A DNA stretch of 64,000 nt from Leptospira levettii. GTDB taxonomy: Bacteria > Spirochaetota > Leptospiria > Leptospirales > Leptospiraceae. The stretch lies in the NCBI RefSeq assembly GCF_002812085.1, contig NZ_NPDM01000001.1, positions 620,001 through 684,000 of the forward strand, read 5' to 3'. Below are positions 19,330-28,461 of this stretch, in pieces (position 1 is the stretch's first letter; each line of letters begins with the position of its first letter). A model generated the notes under the pieces. The model ran no database searches and had not been told where the DNA came from. It saw nothing but the letters and a program-made list of their open reading frames with translations. The position numbers were made by a program, and so were the translations under genes.

Positions 19330-20109
19330 ATGACCCAATTAAGTGTCAATGTCAACAAGATCGCCACTCTCCGCAATTCTAGGGGAGGATCCATTCCAAA
19401 TGTTCTGAAATTGTCAGAAATCATATTAGATTCTGGTGCCCATGGGATTACAGTTCACCCTCGATCTGATGAAAGGCATATCACCAAACAAGATGTATTC
19501 GAATTAAAGGAATTTTTGGAATCCTACAATCAAAAAATAACTAAATTAGGAATTTCTAAAAAAGAATACAATATTGAAGGAGAACCAAGTGAACGCTTTT
19601 TGGAGCTTGTCCTTAAGGCAAAACCAGACCAAGCCACTCTTGTTCCCGTAAAACCAGGCGAAATCACATCGGATCATGGTTTTGATTTTAGAGATCCCAA
19701 TACCTTTTCGACTCTAAAACCGATCGTAGAGGCATTCAGAAAAGAAGGGATCCGAGTCTCTCTTTTTATGGAAACTGATTTTACTTTTTATGACCAGGTC
19801 ACTCTTCTCGGTGCCGAACGGATTGAACTGTATACAGGTCCATATGCCCACGCATTTGATACAGATGTAGAGAAAGGCATTCAAATTTTTGAATCCTATC
19901 AAAAGGCCGCAATTGAAGCAAACAAACGAGGATTAGGTGTAAATGCTGGACATGACCTCGATACAAAAAATTTACAAGTATTTGCAAAACTACCGTTTCT
20001 TGCTGAGGTTTCGATTGGGCATCGACTCATGGCCCAAAGTTTGGTAGATGGTTTAGGGTTTACAGTAAAAGAATATCTTAAAGTTCTTTCGCAAGGAAAC
20101 GAATCTTAA
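19330..20109 (+). CDS. pdxJ: Pyridoxine 5'-phosphate synthase PdxJ
   Basis: 259 residues, TIM-barrel PdxJ. Family motifs in order: LSVNVNKIATLRNSRGG at the start, GITVHPRSDERHI, QATLVPVKPGEITSDHGFD, RIELYTGPYAHAF, LGVNAGHDL and EVSIGHRLMAQSL. The enzyme condenses 1-deoxyxylulose 5-phosphate with 3-amino-1-hydroxyacetone phosphate to make pyridoxine phosphate (vitamin B6). It diverges from the FYDLN gene across a 104-base gap and its last 32 bases overlap the 3' end of a convergent TPR lipoprotein gene. Confidence 0.95.
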   Translation: MTQLSVNVNKIATLRNSRGGSIPNVLKLSEIILDSGAHGITVHPRSDERHITKQDVFELKEFLESYNQKITKLGISKKEYNIEGEPSERFLELVLKAKPDQATLVPVKPGEITSDHGFDFRDPNTFSTLKPIVEAFRKEGIRVSLFMETDFTFYDQVTLLGAERIELYTGPYAHAFDTDVEKGIQIFESYQKAAIEANKRGLGVNAGHDLDTKNLQVFAKLPFLAEVSIGHRLMAQSLVDGLGFTVKEYLKVLSQGNES

Positions 20110-21082
20110 CGTAACTCGGGTCTTGTTCGAGCAATAATTTTGCAGCTCGTTCTAAGGCGGTTGCCATCATCGCTTCCGATTTACCCTTTGTTTTGGAGAC
20201 TCTGACTTCGGTCAGAAACTGTTTAAAAGCTTCTTTTGCCTGAGCTTCGTTCCCGGAAAGAGAAGTTAGTTTTACCTTACGCCAGGCTTCCGTCATCGGA
20301 GAGGGGCGAATGGAACCAGTAACAAGAGAAGGATTCCCATCAGCATTGGATGAGACAGTTGCAGAAACTGCCCCTTGTGTTCCACCCACCATTTCCTTTC
20401 CCAATTCCCCTCGGTGGTAAGAAGATGTATCCCAAATTTTGGTAAATGGATCCGACTTCATTTGGTCCGCATACAATCTTTCTTTATAGGATACATTGGG
20501 ATTACGGATTTGTTTTTGGAGAGAAATTTGTTCGTTTGGTTCTAATTTTTGGAAACAAGTCGAAAAACTACCACGTTTTAATGACTCTTTGGTGAATACA
20601 CCCCGTTCGATCAAAAATTGAAAGGTGGAAATGTTCGGGGATTTTTCCTCTTTGCATTGTTTCTCCAATTCAGAAAGAGAAGCGAGGACTTCCCCATCAT
20701 ACGAATGGGCTTTTAAATCCGCTAAGTTTCCCGATTTTTCAGCGGATAATCGTAACATGTTTTTATAAAGAGTGTCGTTTGGATTTTTTTCTAAAGCCTT
20801 TCGAAAACCGGCATAACTTTCATTGTAATTGCCACGTTGGTATTCCAAAAGTCCCCACATGTAACATAAATATCCATCGTCAGTATCTTTCGTTCGGCAA
20901 ACATATCTTAGTCGAGACATTGCATCTTCTTTTGCGGAAGGGTTTTCCCAAACATCAAGTAATACCTCTTCCAAAAAAAGTAGGGTTTCCAAACTATAAG
21001 GATCACGATTTGGGTTCTTTTCTGGCTCGGAGGAACAAAACCAGAGAGAAAGGGCAAAAATCAGGACAACGAATGAGCGCAT
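20078..21082 (-). CDS. TPR-containing lipoprotein
   Basis: The ATG at 21082 gives a classic lipoprotein signal, MRSFVVLIFALSLWFCSSE, with cysteine 16; an in-frame ATG at 21103 would add seven polar residues. The mature part has a TPR-like repeat (YMWGLLEYQRGNYNESYAGF, then FRKALEKNPNDTLYKNMLRL) and a helical C-terminus. Probably an envelope scaffold; no enzymatic motif. Its 3' end overlaps pdxJ by 32 bases. Confidence 0.78.
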   Translation of the reverse strand: MRSFVVLIFALSLWFCSSEPEKNPNRDPYSLETLLFLEEVLLDVWENPSAKEDAMSRLRYVCRTKDTDDGYLCYMWGLLEYQRGNYNESYAGFRKALEKNPNDTLYKNMLRLSAEKSGNLADLKAHSYDGEVLASLSELEKQCKEEKSPNISTFQFLIERGVFTKESLKRGSFSTCFQKLEPNEQISLQKQIRNPNVSYKERLYADQMKSDPFTKIWDTSSYHRGELGKEMVGGTQGAVSATVSSNADGNPSLVTGSIRPSPMTEAWRKVKLTSLSGNEAQAKEAFKQFLTEVRVSKTKGKSEAMMATALERAAKLLLEQDPSYVKIRFLAKEL

Positions 21083-21194
21083 GTCACCGTCTATGTTATG
21101 CATGTGTCCTGGATTTGTCCCAATTTTTTTTGTCTTGCCTAGGCTGGAAATTCGGAAATTCTTAGGATAATCTATCCACGAAACGAGAGATCCC

Positions 21195-23036
21195 TTGAAA
21201 CGATTTGTTTATCTACTATCCTTTTTCACCCTTCTAAGTTTTGCTTTACCAGTTGGTTTTATTTCCTGCGAACCAGAAGCGAAAAAAGCACAAAACCGCG
21301 AGACCAATTTCACGTATGTCGACTTTGAAACTGTCATTCGGACAGTAGACAAACTGTACATAGACAAACATATCAATGTAAATCGTGCTTATACCGATGC
21401 CGCAAGTTTTGCTTTTTTAAGTTTACCTCACCCTCTTTACATTTACCCAGAAAGTTATTTCAAAGAAAGAGAGAAATATGATGATAAGGAAGACCTCTGG
21501 CCAGGGACTACTTTCAAAATCTCTCCATCTGACAAGTTTGTCGTATTTGATCCTGATTACACCCAAGTGGAAAAAATCCAAAAAGAGAAACGGAAAAAAA
21601 ATGAAAACCGTAAGTTATCTGATGCAGAACTCAAAAAACTGATCGAAAAAGAAAAACTGAAAAAATCAGTGATCTCTGCTCGTTGGGAAGAAATTAATTT
21701 TTCAAGAAAGGATTTTGATCGGGTTGTCACTTACATCCAAGACAATTTGGATAAATACAAAACGCCTGTACTAAAAGGACTCGTGGAACTTGACGGTGAA
21801 CTTCCTGATGAAGAGGAAGAAGACAAAAAAGAATTCCGCATGGAACAAGTGTTTGTTGCCGCTGCGAATGGTTATTTAAACTCTCTTGATCCACATTCCA
21901 ATGTCTTTTTGGAAGAAGTTTGGGAAGAATCCATGTCCAAAATCAGTGATGGATCTTTTGAAGGGATTGGTGCCATCCTCTCTGGTGGTGGAAGTCGTGA
22001 GGTGATTGTTGAAAATCCATTGGAAGGAAGTCCTGCACTCAAAGCTGGGATCCGCAGTGGAGACAATATTGTTGCCGTTGATGGTAAACTCATCAAAAAC
22101 TTGTCTCTTGATAAAGTAGTTAAAAAAATCAAAGGACCAAAAGCAACAAAAGTTGTACTTACCATCTCTCGGAAAGGGAATACAGGAAAAATAGATATCG
22201 AAGTGATTCGTGATAAAATCACAATCAAAAACGTAACGTATCACTTAGTAAAAGAAAATCCACAAGTTGCTTATATCAAACTTACTGGATTTGTAAAACC
22301 TGGAAACGGGGAACCACCAATTGATACACAAATTGCAGAAGCTTTAGCAGAAATGGAAAAAACTGCCAAAGAGAATGGCAAACCGTTAAAAGCTGTGATT
22401 TTAGACCTAAGAGGAAACTCAGGTGGATTTTTGGATTTAGCTGTGGATATCGCTGATATGTTCATCGAAAAAGGACTGATTGTTTCTACAAAAACTCCTG
22501 GAAGAAGTGATGATGAAAAATATGCAAAAATCAAAGACATCACAAAACTTCCGCTAGCTGTTCTTATGAATTCAAAATCAGCATCTGCTTCTGAAATTGT
22601 GGCAAGTGCGATTCAACACCATGGACGTGGTATTTTACTTGGTGAAAGGACATTCGGAAAGGCAACTGTTCAAACATTAAAAAAATTGGACAACAATCCA
22701 AATTACCTTTTGAAAATCACAAATGCTAGGTATTATTCTCCTTCCGGAAAAACCATCCAAGTAGTTGGAGTTTCACCTGACATTGAAGTTTCAGAAGAAC
22801 CAGATGGAACCTTCCCTTTCCGGTACAGAGAAGAGGATATGTGGAACCACTTACCTCTCATTCCACATGAAGGCGTTGTGAAATCAAAATTCAATTTGAA
22901 TGCGATTAAGGATTATGCCAAAAAAAATGGCAAAGCTGATACGTATTTGAAAGAACACGCAAACGATGCGATCAAACCTGATTATATGTTAATTAGAAGT
23001 TTGGACTTTATCGAAGGGATGTTGAATACGAAATAA
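21195..23036 (+). CDS. Carboxyl-terminal processing protease (S41), lipoprotein form
   Basis: 613 residues starting at TTG; no ATG lies nearer the signal sequence. The signal ends in LPVGFISC, with lipid-modified Cys25. A PDZ domain (about 255-335, [19 protein letters not shown]) is followed by the S41 core: LDLRGNSGG (404-412), the catalytic serine in SASASE (Ser464 by spacing) and lysine in RTFGKATVQ (Lys489), 25 residues apart as in the CtpA/CtpB family. An extra N-terminal helical region with a charged stretch (about 125-160) precedes the PDZ. Such proteases trim or degrade envelope proteins. A hairpin terminator follows directly. Confidence 0.92.
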   Translation: MKRFVYLLSFFTLLSFALPVGFISCEPEAKKAQNRETNFTYVDFETVIRTVDKLYIDKHINVNRAYTDAASFAFLSLPHPLYIYPESYFKEREKYDDKEDLWPGTTFKISPSDKFVVFDPDYTQVEKIQKEKRKKNENRKLSDAELKKLIEKEKLKKSVISARWEEINFSRKDFDRVVTYIQDNLDKYKTPVLKGLVELDGELPDEEEEDKKEFRMEQVFVAAANGYLNSLDPHSNVFLEEVWEESMSKISDGSFEGIGAILSGGGSREVIVENPLEGSPALKAGIRSGDNIVAVDGKLIKNLSLDKVVKKIKGPKATKVVLTISRKGNTGKIDIEVIRDKITIKNVTYHLVKENPQVAYIKLTGFVKPGNGEPPIDTQIAEALAEMEKTAKENGKPLKAVILDLRGNSGGFLDLAVDIADMFIEKGLIVSTKTPGRSDDEKYAKIKDITKLPLAVLMNSKSASASEIVASAIQHHGRGILLGERTFGKATVQTLKKLDNNPNYLLKITNARYYSPSGKTIQVVGVSPDIEVSEEPDGTFPFRYREEDMWNHLPLIPHEGVVKSKFNLNAIKDYAKKNGKADTYLKEHANDAIKPDYMLIRSLDFIEGMLNTK

Positions 23037-23067
23037 ATGATTCTAGATTTTAGGATCATTTATTTTT
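23035..23067 (+). terminator. Rho-independent terminator after the S41 protease gene
   Basis: An 11-base inverted repeat, 23035-23045 pairing with 23051-23061 with a single G-U pair, a 5-base loop, then A and five T. It begins inside the stop codon region of the protease gene and precedes nadB on the same strand. Confidence 0.7.
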
Positions 23068-23093
23068 GAAACTTATCATGAATTGGATGCAAT

Positions 23094-24695
23094 GTGACTC
23101 GAATTAAATCAGATTTTCTGATCATAGGAAGCGGAGTGAGTGGTCTCTTTACCGCGTTAAAATTAGCTCCGCTTGGTTCGGTTGTTGTTGTTACAAAAAA
23201 AGCAGACTACGAATCAAATACCAACTATGCGCAAGGTGGGATTGCATCTGTTTTTGATGATAAGGACAAATTCGAAGAACACATCAAAGACACTTTAGAA
23301 TCGGGAGCAGGATTATGTGATCTTGAAGCGGTTCGTGTTTTGGTAGAAGAAGGTCCAACCCGAGTCAAAGAACTATTGGACTTGGGTGTTCCTTTCACAA
23401 GAAACCAAACGGGTGAATTGGATTTAGCGCGAGAAGGTGGACATAGCAAAAATAGGATCATCCACTCTCTTGACAGAACAGGTAGTGCCGTTGAACAATC
23501 GTTACTTGATCATGTTCATGCAAACCAAAACATTCGAATTCTAGAAAACCATGCATGTGTAGACTTAATCACCAAACACCATTTAAAAAATAAAGAAAAT
23601 TTACCATTACGATGTTATGGAGCCTACATTGTAGATACAGAAACTGGTGAAGTATTTCCAGTGCTTGCGAAAAAAACAATTTTAGCAACTGGTGGTGCTG
23701 GCCAAGTGTATTTGCACACAACTAATCCAAACATTGCCACTGGTGATGGTGTAGCCAGTGCTTACAGAGCTGGTGCCATTGTCAAAAATATGGAATTTTA
23801 CCAATTCCATCCTACTTCGCTTTTCCATGAACAGGGAAATAGTTTTTTAATTTCAGAAGCAGTCAGAGGCCATGGTGGTATCTTACGCGAGATAGGTGGC
23901 AGGCCATTCATGAAAGACTATCATGAAATGGGAGAATTAGCACCTAGAGATATAGTGGCACGGGCAATTGATGATACGATGAAAAAAAGAGGGGAACCAC
24001 ATGTACTCCTTGATATCACTCATAGACCTGCCAATGACATCATAAGCCATTTTCCCTCTATTTATGAACGATGTAAAAAACTAGGGATTGATATCACAAC
24101 CGATCCAATTCCAGTTGTTCCCGCTGCACATTATATGTGTGGTGGTGTCGCAACAGATCTCTTAGGACGAACTAACATTGCAGACTTATATGCTTGTGGT
24201 GAAACAACGTGTACGGGTGTCCATGGTGGTAACCGTTTAGCTTCCAATAGTTTATTGGAATGTTTGGTATTTTCCCATCGGATTGCAAATGATATCAAAT
24301 TAGAAGGGAAACTAGAGTATTCTGCGGAAACCGATTTGATTCCTGATTGGAACAAAGAAGGAACAACGAACACGGAAGAATGGGTATTAATTTCCCATGA
24401 CTTAATCGAAATTAAAACCATCATGAGTAATTATGTTGGAATTGTTAGATCTGATATGAGATTAGAACGTGCCCTTCGTCGATTAAAACTGATCTCACAA
24501 GAAGTAAAAGATTATTACAATCGAACGACTGTTTCTTTGGGTCTACTAGAACTTCGAAATTTAGTAAAAGTTGCCGAACTCATTGTGAGATCCGCGTTAT
24601 TACGTAAGGAAAGCCGGGGTCTTCATTATAGTACGGATTACCCGGAAGACCGAACTCCTTCTAGGCAAGACACAATCCTTTCCCATCAATTATAA
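23094..24695 (+). CDS. nadB: L-aspartate oxidase NadB
   Basis: 533 residues from a GTG start. The FAD-binding motif [19 protein letters not shown], the [12 protein letters not shown] segment, [14 protein letters not shown], the active-site region [12 protein letters not shown] and the late [20 protein letters not shown] are those of NadB rather than succinate dehydrogenase. It oxidises L-aspartate to iminoaspartate, the first step of de novo NAD synthesis, in the cytoplasm; nadA and nadC are not in the window. Its stop is directly followed by a palindromic repeat element that may also terminate transcription. Confidence 0.93.
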   Translation: MTRIKSDFLIIGSGVSGLFTALKLAPLGSVVVVTKKADYESNTNYAQGGIASVFDDKDKFEEHIKDTLESGAGLCDLEAVRVLVEEGPTRVKELLDLGVPFTRNQTGELDLAREGGHSKNRIIHSLDRTGSAVEQSLLDHVHANQNIRILENHACVDLITKHHLKNKENLPLRCYGAYIVDTETGEVFPVLAKKTILATGGAGQVYLHTTNPNIATGDGVASAYRAGAIVKNMEFYQFHPTSLFHEQGNSFLISEAVRGHGGILREIGGRPFMKDYHEMGELAPRDIVARAIDDTMKKRGEPHVLLDITHRPANDIISHFPSIYERCKKLGIDITTDPIPVVPAAHYMCGGVATDLLGRTNIADLYACGETTCTGVHGGNRLASNSLLECLVFSHRIANDIKLEGKLEYSAETDLIPDWNKEGTTNTEEWVLISHDLIEIKTIMSNYVGIVRSDMRLERALRRLKLISQEVKDYYNRTTVSLGLLELRNLVKVAELIVRSALLRKESRGLHYSTDYPEDRTPSRQDTILSHQL

Positions 24696-24698
24696 AAT

Positions 24699-24767
24699 CC
24701 CTGCGCCAGGGACCGAAGCGGAAATCCTTTCTCAATTTGAGAAAGATTGCAGCGTAGGGCCCGGTCC
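24699..24767 (+). repeat. Palindromic intergenic repeat element, copy A
   Basis: Core arms AGCGGAAATCCTTT (24717-24730) and AAAGATTGCAGCG (24742-24754), separated by a self-complementary centre, all inside an outer stem GGACCG (24710-24715) / CGGTCC (24762-24767). The same arms occur inverted at 59563-59597 (copy B). The centre CTTTCTCA-ATT-TGAGAAAG pairs perfectly. It starts four bases after the nadB stop and is followed by a T-rich stretch, so it probably also ends nadB transcription. Confidence 0.8.
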
Positions 24768-24831
24768 ATATTGTATTTTGTTTTTTTCTGGAATTGATTG
24801 GAGGCGCCCAAATAACAAGAGTTATCCGGAA

Positions 24832-25047
24832 TTAACCTCTTAATCCTAAAATTGTATACACAATTCCTAAAACGACGGGTAAGATAGAGTAACTAAAAAC
24901 ATGAATGAAGTATCCTCTTTTTTCGCCCCATTTTTGTTTCATCGGTTCTAGTTTCCAAAAAAATCCTGGTTTATAAAGACGTAAAATATAGGTAGTGATA
25001 CCATAAATGATAAAAAAGATGCCTAATCCGACTGTGACTAAATTCAT
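24832..25047 (-). CDS. Small two-helix membrane protein of unknown function
   Basis: 71 residues with two membrane segments, VTVGLGIFFIIYGITTYIL at the N-terminus and VFSYSILPVVLGIVYTILGL at the C-terminus, linked by a short polar loop rich in Lys, Trp and Gly. Similar two-helix miniproteins are common in Leptospira, but I know of no function. It stands alone between a palindromic repeat and the recombinase region. Confidence 0.6.
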   Translation of the reverse strand: MNLVTVGLGIFFIIYGITTYILRLYKPGFFWKLEPMKQKWGEKRGYFIHVFSYSILPVVLGIVYTILGLRG

Positions 25048-25130
25048 ATAACTCCCAAAGATTTCAGTTTGTGCTATAGCATGAACTTTCCAAGAAAAAA
25101 AAAATCCTTAATTTAATTTTCATTTGTCTG

Positions 25131-25235
25131 TTGCCCGTGGACGTGATAGAGGGAAGTTATTGGGTGGCGGGTCTAGAACCCCACCCTAGTAAGGGCGGGG
25201 ATACTAGATTCGCAAACGCCCCTCAAGAACCATCC
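25131..25235. repeat. GC-rich palindromic repeat block upstream of the recombinase
   Basis: An AT-poor stretch within AT-rich surroundings, with an imperfect hairpin of GGGTGG/CCACCC type at about 25160-25188 and a flanking GGGCG/CGCCC pair (about 25194-25230). The string AAGGGCGGG followed by TTCGC-NN-ACGC also occurs, with different filler, in the block at 27899-28046 on the other side of the recombinase cargo. The rest of the 25048-25341 gap shows no gene; a 62-codon open frame here lies across the repeat and is not credible. Confidence 0.5.
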
Positions 25236-25341
25236 CCAATCACCAAAATTTTCTCACTGAACAACAAAAATCGAAAGGATCTCAGGACCAAAATAGTAAG
25301 CCCTCACCTATTCCATTGAAACAAACTAAGTTAGGTGTTCT

Positions 25342-26436
25342 ATGATCAAACTCAAATACAAATCAAATGATAAACGATTCCATCTATATTTTCCGTATTC
25401 GGAATTGTACATCAAAATCGCAAAATCGATTCCAAAGGCAATGTACCACCCGGAAGATAAGAGTTGGTCCTATCCTAATGAAGTTTCATCCATTAAACGC
25501 GTGTTATTTGAATTTTCTGAATATGATATTCGATATCTAGCGAATGAGATCCCCAAACAATGTGGGATTTTGGAAGATTTTTTTCGTTCGGCCAGGGAAA
25601 GGAATTTTTCATTCTTCACAACCAAAACATATTATTCACATCTATACAGACTGTTGCTTTTTACAGAGAAATTACCAATGAATATTGTATCGAAGGATAT
25701 AGAAAATTATTTGGACTTTCAAGTAAAAGAAAAATCATTACGTTCTGCTTCCATCCGAAGTGCAAGACAAGCATTCATTTTCTATTTTCGGGAAGTCCGT
25801 AAGCAGATGAAAAATCTTAAATTTCCAAAAATGAAAATCGATAACAAATTACCTGAAGTTTTATCAGCGGAAGAAACTAGAGCTATATTCAATGCACTTC
25901 CGAACTTAAAACATAAAATACTACTCCTCATTAGTTACTCAGCTGGATTACGAGTAGGTGAAGTGATCCATTTACAATTAAAAGATATCGATTTAGAAAG
26001 GAACATGATCCGTATCACCCAGGGAAAAGGCAAAAAAGATAGATACACAATTCTTGCCAATTCCCTCATTCTCGAGCTTAAAGAATACTTACAGGTAAGA
26101 GAATACAATTTGCTTTTAAAATATAGTTTTAATGAGGTAAAAAATATAACTTGGTTATTTCCGGGTGCTGGGAAAAGACCCCTTCACATCAGAACGGCTG
26201 AATCCATTTTTAACCAAGCAGCCGCTAAAGCAAAGATCACCAAAAAAGTCACCTTTCATAGTTTGCGGCATGCATTTGCGACACATCTGTTGGAACTCGG
26301 AACGGATCTAAGAATGATCCAAACTCTACTCGGACACTCAAGTGTCCGAACCACACAAATATACACCAAAGTTGCAAGGAGTCGATTGGAAAATATCAAA
26401 AGCCCTCTTGACCAAATGCCAAAACCAAAAACTTAA
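25342..26436 (+). CDS. Tyrosine recombinase/integrase
   Basis: 364 residues. An N-terminal module with the pattern SIPKAMYHPEDKSWSYP (about residues 30-46) resembles the extra start found in some mobile-element integrases. A SAM-like core-binding domain (about 75-165) and a catalytic domain follow. All catalytic elements are present: Arg in SAGLRVGEV, Lys in GKGKKDRY, H-x-x-R in HSLRHAFATHLL, His in LLGHSS and the nucleophile in TTQIYTKV. The distance between the Lys and HxxR elements is as in XerD, without the extra helix of integron integrases. It is followed by two hypothetical genes and flanked by repeat blocks. It is probably an accessory recombinase rather than XerC or XerD. Confidence 0.88.
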   Translation: MIKLKYKSNDKRFHLYFPYSELYIKIAKSIPKAMYHPEDKSWSYPNEVSSIKRVLFEFSEYDIRYLANEIPKQCGILEDFFRSARERNFSFFTTKTYYSHLYRLLLFTEKLPMNIVSKDIENYLDFQVKEKSLRSASIRSARQAFIFYFREVRKQMKNLKFPKMKIDNKLPEVLSAEETRAIFNALPNLKHKILLLISYSAGLRVGEVIHLQLKDIDLERNMIRITQGKGKKDRYTILANSLILELKEYLQVREYNLLLKYSFNEVKNITWLFPGAGKRPLHIRTAESIFNQAAAKAKITKKVTFHSLRHAFATHLLELGTDLRMIQTLLGHSSVRTTQIYTKVARSRLENIKSPLDQMPKPKT

Positions 26437-26598
26437 AAAAAACTCACCTTTCCTGCTTTTAACATCACTTCACTTCACCATTCATTTCCTTCCTACAATT
26501 GAACTTTAAATCCAAATTGGATCTCGGATTTCGTTGACGGATCCCAAATCTTCCTTTAAAATCAAATCCTTAGTCAGTTACTAAAAAGGGAACTCACA

Positions 26599-27492
26599 AT
26601 GAAACGTCTTTCTTATCTAGTTTTATTCACAATATTTTTATCCCATGTTTTTTTACAGGCACAAGTAAAACCTCAATTGGAAAACGAATGGGCAGTCGCA
26701 AAAAATTTAGGACCGATCATTGATGGAACATCTGTTCGCTGGAGCTTTTTAGCAATAGTAAAAACTGATGTCATTGATTCTGTACGTGGTTTTGAAAGGA
26801 ATGGAGAGGATAAAAAAGATTACTTTATCCAACAAAAAAAAATAGAAAAAGGAAAATTATACCTAGAGAGTCAAGCGTTAAACGAAACTGAATACCAATG
26901 GATTTTTGAATCTGGAAATACTAGCAAATTTTTTACGATTGAATTGAAAAACAAAGATGGTGAAATCAAATCCTTACACATACCAATCAATTTTTCCGAA
27001 CAAAACAAAGAGAATTTACGATTGGTTATCGATAAGAATTTTGGAATCAAAAAAGAATTAACGAAAGTTCCATTCCATCGAAATTTTGACGGAAGAAAAT
27101 GGGTGATCGGACACTCAGAGAATGACGAAAATATCTCAATGATAGAATTGTTCCCCGGAGGTGTCACAAACCAAAATTGGTCGGAACTCTATCGGTTCAC
27201 TCTATTAAAAAAAATCGGCACTTCAAGACGTTATGTATTTGTGGATGCTGTAAAAGCAGAGTTAGCAAAAGATTGTAGTGATCTATATTTTAATATTCTC
27301 AAAGAAACAGATTCAGAGATTATTTTTGAATGGTCTCATGATGGTTGTGGTGGTTATCCAACAGGTTCCGAAATTAGTCGTATGGTATCAAATGAAGAAC
27401 AATCATTAATCTTTACGTTTGCCTCAAACCAAACAAAACATTCCAAAAATCAAAAAGAAATTTATTTAAGTATTTTGGAAAATGAAAAGTAA
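26599..27492 (+). CDS. Exported hypothetical protein
   Basis: 297 residues with a clear signal peptide (LSYLVLFTIFLSHVFLQAQ). The mature part is beta-rich with a duplicated look: strands such as VRWSFLAIVKTD and LYRFTLLKKIGTSRRYVFVD. Cys residues (KDCSDLYF and DGCGGYPTG) could form a disulfide. I recognise no family. A ribosome site AAAGGGA precedes the ATG by about ten bases. It overlaps the next gene by 11 bases and lies behind the recombinase, so it may be cargo. Confidence 0.65.
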   Translation: MKRLSYLVLFTIFLSHVFLQAQVKPQLENEWAVAKNLGPIIDGTSVRWSFLAIVKTDVIDSVRGFERNGEDKKDYFIQQKKIEKGKLYLESQALNETEYQWIFESGNTSKFFTIELKNKDGEIKSLHIPINFSEQNKENLRLVIDKNFGIKKELTKVPFHRNFDGRKWVIGHSENDENISMIELFPGGVTNQNWSELYRFTLLKKIGTSRRYVFVDAVKAELAKDCSDLYFNILKETDSEIIFEWSHDGCGGYPTGSEISRMVSNEEQSLIFTFASNQTKHSKNQKEIYLSILENEK

Positions 27493-27898
27493 AATCAAAC
27501 AATCAGATTCTCTAAAACATAATCAATTGGAATATTTTTATGCAAGTCTGACAAAATCTGAATTGGAGATCGTTACAAAACTAACGGATATCATTAAGTT
27601 ATTCAGCAATTTAGAAGAGAAAATATCCTATTCGGTTCTTTATTATTTCCAAAATAGTAGAGTTTGTTTTATTTGGCCCGCTTCTATAAAACCAGGACCA
27701 AAATCAGGAGTGCAATTTGGATTTTGCAATGGTTATCTGTTAGATGATCCTAAGAATATCTTAGAACGAGAAAAGAGAAAACAAGTTTATTGTCTTACTT
27801 TTCACTCAACCGATGAAATCGATAAAAATACCCTTATAGCGTTTATAGAAAATGCAATTCGAATAGATGAAACCATTTATCAAAAAAAGAAGAGATAG
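27482..27898 (+). CDS. DUF1801-like (YdhG-type) protein
   Basis: 138 residues with the layout of the YdhG/DUF1801 fold: a helix with LTKSELEIVTKLTDIIKLF, a strand with EEKISYSVLYYFQNSRVCFI, then VQFGFCNGYLLDDPKNILER and a C-terminal helix (DKNTLIAFIENAIRID). The phrase GFxxGxxLxDPxxxLE is typical for this family. Function is unknown, and the match is by pattern only. Its start lies inside the end of the preceding exported-protein gene (11-base overlap). Confidence 0.6.
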   Translation: MKSKIKQSDSLKHNQLEYFYASLTKSELEIVTKLTDIIKLFSNLEEKISYSVLYYFQNSRVCFIWPASIKPGPKSGVQFGFCNGYLLDDPKNILEREKRKQVYCLTFHSTDEIDKNTLIAFIENAIRIDETIYQKKKR

Positions 27899-28046
27899 GG
27901 CGTTCCTAATCTTTCGATGCAGTTGACCTTTCGAAACAAGGGCGGGTCAATCCGGGGTTCGCTTACGCTTCCGTCACCTACCCAATGGTAGGTGACCAAG
28001 CCCTACTTGTCCCTAACGCAAACCGAAATTCTATAGGAATGCGTTA
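27899..28046. repeat. GC-rich palindromic repeat block downstream of recombinase cargo
   Basis: Contains a perfect 10-base inverted repeat, GTCACCTACC / GGTAGGTGAC at 27973-27996 with a 4-base loop, bounded by GGGCGTT on the left (about 27899) and CCCTAACGC on the right (to 28019). A second inverted repeat, TAACGCA (28014-28020) with TGCGTTA (28040-28046), follows. Neither has the AAC...GTT end polarity plus length of an integron attC site. Parts of the sequence recur in the block at 25131-25235. Confidence 0.6.
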
Positions 28047-28061
28047 AGAAAAAAATTTGGT

Positions 28062-28358
28062 CTATTTACCTTTTTGTGCCCAAAAGTAAATCAATACAAG
28101 TAATCCAATCCCTGTAAGACCAATTAATTGCCACCAACCACTCATTCCTACATCATGCAACCTTCTTGCACCAACACTAATGCTTGGTAAAAAAACTGCC
28201 AAAGAAAATACCATTCCTAAAATGGGAAGGAACATCTGTAAGATAAAACTAACAACAAATGTAAATGCTACCCAATACCAAAATTCTGGACGTTTTGCAT
28301 TTCCATTAAAATCGACATATTTTTGAAAGCAAACCTTGATTGCATCTTGGAATGACAT
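28062..28358 (-). CDS. DUF805 family membrane protein
   Basis: 98 residues matching the DUF805 family: the start SFQDAIKVCFQKYVDFNGNA with RPEFWYWVAF, several membrane segments, and the hallmark ARRLHDVGMSGWW near residues 64-76, ending in a last helix and a basic tail. DUF805 proteins are inner-membrane proteins of unknown role. A stand-alone gene beside the repeat block. Confidence 0.85.
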   Translation of the reverse strand: MSFQDAIKVCFQKYVDFNGNAKRPEFWYWVAFTFVVSFILQMFLPILGMVFSLAVFLPSISVGARRLHDVGMSGWWQLIGLTGIGLLVLIYFWAQKGK

Positions 28359-28461
28359 AAAATGAACCTACCTACTTTGATTTGTGTATGGTAAAACCAA
28401 ACTGGCAAAATAAGATTCTTTTTCCAAAAAAAGTAAAGTAAAAAAGTGAATCAAAAGTATT

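Noticed and set aside
25131..25319. 62-codon plus-strand open frame before the recombinase
   Set aside because: Lies in the GC-rich palindromic repeat block; no family resemblance and no clear ribosome site.
27899..28046. Possible integron attC site after the recombinase cargo
   Set aside because: The end motifs have the wrong polarity (GTT...AAC), and the smaller AAC...GTT hairpin (28014-28046) is too short for attC; the recombinase also lacks the integron-specific extra helix.
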